Shown: in pieces, positions 6,557 through 8,579 of the stretch | Numbering within the stretch: position 1 is the first letter of the stretch | Layout: each line of letters begins with the position of its first letter | Assembly (NCBI GenBank): GCA_039820405.1 | Contig: JBCBQC010000160.1 | Span: forward strand, 1-8,579 | Reading direction: 5' to 3' | DNA from: CALLVY01 sp937899855 | Lineage (GTDB): Bacteria > Bacteroidota > Bacteroidia > Chitinophagales > Saprospiraceae | Length of the DNA stretch: 8,579 bases | Program-made: the position numbers and the translations under genes | Notes under the pieces: model-generated | Databases searched by the model: none | The model's input: only the letters and a program-made list of their open reading frames with translations | Told to the model about the DNA's origin: nothing

Positions 6557-6587
6557 TTGGATAAAGTGTATTGAATTACTATCTTTG
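6557..6587 (+). promoter_or_regulatory. Bacteroidota promoter of queA (TTG-N20-TATCTTTG)
   Basis: TTG at 6557-6559 is followed after exactly 20 bases by TATCTTTG at 6580-6587, a perfect -7 box. Transcription would begin near 6593, leaving a leader of about 20 bases before the queA start codon. This position also argues against the permease starting at 6624. Confidence 0.75.
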
Positions 6588-6613
6588 AGGTCTTTTTAAA
6601 ATAACATGTCTGT

Positions 6614-7678
6614 ATGAGAACCAAGTTGTCTCAATTCAACTTCGACTTACCGCAAAATCTGATTTCTCAATACCCCACCGAAGAACGGGATGAATCGCGC
6701 CTGATGGTCATTCACCGGGATACGGGAAAGATTGAACACAAGATCTTTAAAGATGTGCTCAACATTTTTGACGAAGGGGATACGATGATTTTCAACAACA
6801 CCAAGGTGTTTCCCGCGCGCTTGTACGGACGGAAAGAAAAGACGGGGGCAAAGATCGAGGTTTTCCTCCTCCGCGAGCTCAACAATGAGTCGCGGCTGTG
6901 GGACGTCTTGGTGGATCCCGCTCGCAAAATCCGCGTCGGCAACAAGCTCTATTTTAGCGACGAGGAGGAGCACGACCGATTGGTGGCCGAGGTGGTCGAC
7001 AATACCACTTCCCGGGGCCGGACCATCCGCTTCCTCTACGACGGGGATGAGGAGGAATTCCAAAAGGAACTCAACGCACTCGGCAATACGCCGCTGCCCA
7101 AATACATCACACGCGGGGTGGAGGCCATTGACAAGGAGCGCTACCAAACGGTGTACGCCAAGGAGATGGGTGCCGTCGCGGCCCCCACGGCGGGGCTACA
7201 CTTTAGCCGGGAATTGCTCAAGCGCCTGGAGCTAAAGGGAATCGACTTTGCCGAATTGACCCTGCACGTGGGCTTGGGTACTTTCCGCAGCATCGATGTG
7301 GAAGACCTCTCCAAGCACAAGATGGACGCCGAATACTTCCGGGTAGACGACCGTACGGTCGAAGTGGTCAACCGGGCGAAAAAGGGGGGCAAACGCATCT
7401 GTGCCGTGGGAACGACTTCCATGCGGGCCGTGGAATCTTCGATTTCTGCCGAGGGCAACCTCAAACGAGCCGAGGGATGGACCAATAAGTTCATCTACCC
7501 GCCCTACGAGTTCAATATTGCCAATTCGATGATTACCAACTTTCACCTGCCCAAGTCCAGCCTGATGATCATGGTGTCCGCCTTCGGGGGCTACGACCTG
7601 ATCATGGAGGCTTACCAGCAGGCCATCAAGGAAGAATACCGCTTTTTCAGTTATGGCGATGCCATGCTGATCCTCTAG
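6614..7678 (+). CDS. queA: S-adenosylmethionine:tRNA ribosyltransferase-isomerase
   Basis: QueA transfers and isomerises the ribosyl group of S-adenosylmethionine onto preQ1 at the wobble position 34 of tRNAs with GUN anticodons, giving epoxyqueuosine in the cytoplasm. The 354-residue length matches the family (E. coli about 356). Conserved blocks occur in order: QYPTEERDESRLMV (19-32), NNTKVFPARL (61-70), GAVAAPTAGLHF (186-197), LHVGLGTFR (217-225), VGTTSMRAVE (265-274), TNFHLPKSSLMIMVSAF (308-324) and FFSYGDAMLI (344-353). The start fits the usual N-terminus and a strong promoter lies just upstream. The gene appears monocistronic, with its own terminator about 40 bases after the stop. No other queuosine gene is in the window. 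Confidence 0.97.
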   Translation: MRTKLSQFNFDLPQNLISQYPTEERDESRLMVIHRDTGKIEHKIFKDVLNIFDEGDTMIFNNTKVFPARLYGRKEKTGAKIEVFLLRELNNESRLWDVLVDPARKIRVGNKLYFSDEEEHDRLVAEVVDNTTSRGRTIRFLYDGDEEEFQKELNALGNTPLPKYITRGVEAIDKERYQTVYAKEMGAVAAPTAGLHFSRELLKRLELKGIDFAELTLHVGLGTFRSIDVEDLSKHKMDAEYFRVDDRTVEVVNRAKKGGKRICAVGTTSMRAVESSISAEGNLKRAEGWTNKFIYPPYEFNIANSMITNFHLPKSSLMIMVSAFGGYDLIMEAYQQAIKEEYRFFSYGDAMLIL

Positions 7679-7717
7679 CCGCCACAGTGGACTCCGCAGT
7701 GGACCAGTAGGAGCCCC

Positions 7718-7757
7718 GGAATAGCGTACCGCCGACGAATGGTACGCTATTTCTTTT
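7718..7757 (+). terminator. Intrinsic terminator of queA
   Basis: GGAATAGCGTACC (7718-7730) and GGTACGCTATTTC (7741-7753) form a 13-bp stem with a single G-U pair around a 10-base loop, followed by TTTT. The inner 11 bp are perfectly complementary. It lies 40 bases beyond the queA stop. Confidence 0.85.
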
Positions 7758-7839
7758 GGGGCGGGATGGGGGGAGTACAAACGCTCAGAGCGCTACTGCT
7801 CGGTGGGTGTAAAACGCCCTCGATGGGGAAGACTTTGAC

Positions 7840-7853
7840 CCCAAAATTTTGGG
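7840..7853. promoter_or_regulatory. Perfect palindrome CCCAAAATTTTGGG upstream of the DUF2795 promoter
   Basis: This 14-bp fully self-complementary sequence is centred about 65 bases before the expected transcription start of the downstream gene, a usual position for an upstream activator site. A related sequence, TTCCCA-AAA-TGGGAA, occurs at 8434-8448. The binding protein is unknown. Confidence 0.4.
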
Positions 7854-7875
7854 AAAATTCAAATACCGAAAGCGG

Positions 7876-7906
7876 TTGTTTCTGAAAAATAAGTTTCTTA
7901 CTTTTG
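7876..7906 (+). promoter_or_regulatory. Bacteroidota promoter of the DUF2795 gene (TTG-N20-TACTTTTG)
   Basis: TTG at 7876-7878 and the perfect -7 box TACTTTTG at 7899-7906 are separated by 20 bases, the same spacing as at queA. The expected start near 7912 leaves an unusually long leader of about 95 bases, very AT-rich. Confidence 0.7.
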
Positions 7907-8006
7907 TTGAAATTTTGAAAACATTTTTTATTAAAAAAGTTGACTTTCTCAACAAAAAGTGTTAATTGCCTTCGATTTTTTATCCCTTTAATAATTTGTT
8001 TTATTT

Positions 8007-8228
8007 ATGTATTGGACTTTAGAATTAGCTTATCATTTGGAGGAGGCTCCCTGGCCCGCCACTCGCGATGATCTAATTGATTATGCTATTCGCTCCGGTG
8101 CTCCCTTGGAAGTAATCGAGAATCTCCAGGCCATGGAGGACGAAGGTGAACATTACGAAAGCATGGAGGACATCTGGCCTGATTATCCACGCAAAGACGA
8201 TTTCTTGTTCAACGAGGACGAGTACTAG
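8007..8228 (+). CDS. Small acidic DUF2795 family protein
   Basis: This 73-residue soluble protein matches the DUF2795 pattern: APWPATRDDLIDYAIRSGAP (residues 14-33), then EVIENLQAMEDEGEHY and SMEDIWPDY. It has 21 acidic against four basic residues, with the tail DDFLFNEDEY (64-73). There is no signal peptide, membrane segment or cysteine. Small proteins of this type are common and well conserved in Bacteroidota, but no biochemical role is established that I can name. The start ATG follows a long AT-rich leader, and the start fits the protein's conserved N-terminus MYWTLELA. It stands alone, with its own promoter and a terminator about 60 bases after the stop. Confidence 0.88.
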   Translation: MYWTLELAYHLEEAPWPATRDDLIDYAIRSGAPLEVIENLQAMEDEGEHYESMEDIWPDYPRKDDFLFNEDEY

Positions 8229-8241
8229 CCATTTCGAACAC

Positions 8242-8273
8242 CGCCAAAGCACCGCTCTTCCGAGCGGCTGGCG
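8242..8273. repeat. Two-part hairpin after the DUF2795 gene
   Basis: CCGCTC (8252-8257) and GAGCGG (8262-8267) form a perfect 6-bp stem with a TTCC tetraloop. An outer CGCC/GGCG stem (8242-8245 with 8270-8273) closes it across an internal loop. No T-run follows, so it probably protects the 3' end or is part of the termination region. Confidence 0.45.
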
Positions 8274-8288
8274 ACTAGAAAATACCAC

Positions 8289-8319
8289 AGAGTTTTGTAC
8301 CCTTGCAAAACTCTTTTTT
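8289..8319 (+). terminator. Intrinsic terminator of the DUF2795 gene
   Basis: AGAGTTTTG (8289-8297) and CAAAACTCT (8306-8314) pair perfectly over 9 bp around an 8-base loop, followed directly by T residues to 8319. This is the standard hairpin plus T-run layout. The loop also contains TACCCTTG, one mismatch from a -7 box, but no TTG lies at the needed distance. Confidence 0.8.
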
Positions 8320-8579
8320 CATGCCCCTACCCAAGGGGCCTCACGTCAAAATCAACGTCACAAATTCCAGCGTAATTTCCCACTTCTTTTTGCAAAAGCC
8401 TCCTGTTGAGGGGTATTCTCAGGCGCTGGGGCCTTCCCAAAATGGGAACAGTAATTTTTTATCCTACACATGGATGATTATTTCATTCGTAAGCCATTAC
8501 TTACCAAGTGGCAATAAGTACCACCATTATTGAATATCAAAAATTAATGTAAACATCTCTCCGTTTAGGCAACAAAGCG
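8320..8579. other. Right-end region with no convincing gene
   Basis: The first part has a 6-bp hairpin GCCCCT/AGGGGC (8323-8339). A second inverted repeat, TTCCCA/TGGGAA with an AAA spacer (8434-8448), is followed after seven bases by six T residues and could be a weak terminator. An open frame from the ATG at 8321 to 8533 gives no recognisable protein and has no promoter box in front. A 15-codon frame begins at 8470. Composition shifts to AT-rich after about 8450. A gene could start beyond the window. Confidence 0.4.

Larger units (their letters stand above)
7679..8006. other. Intergenic region between queA and the DUF2795 gene
   Basis: No gene is seen in these 328 bases. In order they hold a short direct repeat CAGTGGAC (7685-7692 and 7697-7704), the queA terminator, a GC-rich patch, a 14-bp palindrome at 7840-7853, the promoter of the next gene at 7876-7906 and an AT-rich leader. 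The leader contains a small hairpin, GTTGA/TCAAC, at 7939-7953. Confidence 0.6.

Noticed and set aside
5923..6564. Plus-strand open frame of 213 codons opposite the permease
   Set aside because: It is antisense to a well-supported MacB-type domain and its translation resembles no protein family.
8303..8533. Open frame after the DUF2795 terminator
   Set aside because: Its first start lies inside the terminator hairpin, the translation is not recognisable, and it has no promoter with correct spacing.
1..8579. CRISPR array, insertion sequence, tRNA or rRNA genes
   Set aside because: No spaced direct repeats, transposase-like translation, terminal repeats or RNA-gene consensus blocks were seen.

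Overview
The window looks like chromosome of a member of the Bacteroidota, most likely a moderately GC-rich Saprospiria/Lewinella-type organism. Three things point there. Perfect Bacteroidota -7 boxes (TAnnTTTG) lie ahead of three genes, two of them with a TTG placed exactly 20 bases upstream. The start sites mostly lack Shine-Dalgarno sequences. The gene content also fits: a small acidic DUF2795 protein, a MacB-type permease with no adjacent ATPase, and a cupin-AraC regulator. The genus is an inference. I see no insertion sequence, phage, CRISPR array, rRNA or tRNA.

Layout. The left edge (1-430) holds no intact gene. It has what may be the frameshifted 3' end of a small CPFCG-type protein, two palindromic elements, and a very pyrimidine-rich stretch with a 3 x 10-bp tandem repeat. 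An AraC-family regulator (minus strand) and a YbjJ-like major facilitator transporter (plus strand) then diverge from a shared control region of about 200 bp. Next on the plus strand is a fused coaD-coaE gene with its own -7 box, encoding the last two steps of coenzyme A synthesis in one polypeptide. It converges on an unrecognised minus-strand membrane protein with three transmembrane segments and a soluble domain of about 245 residues, preceded by an AT-rich region with a perfect 9-bp inverted repeat. A second minus-strand gene, a MacB/FtsX-like ABC permease, lies upstream of that. It diverges from queA (queuosine synthesis), which has a clear promoter and a strong intrinsic terminator. The right end carries the DUF2795 gene with a good promoter, a long AT-rich leader and an intrinsic terminator, followed by about 260 bases in which I see no convincing gene.

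How the genes relate. The regulator and transporter probably form one control unit. The other genes look like separate transcription units of housekeeping (coaDE, queA) or unknown function. The most notable item is the CoaD-CoaE fusion. It has the same domain order as animal CoA synthase, but its adenylyltransferase half resembles the bacterial CoaD type, and several usual family residues are changed in both halves. The orphan membrane protein is the least explained gene.
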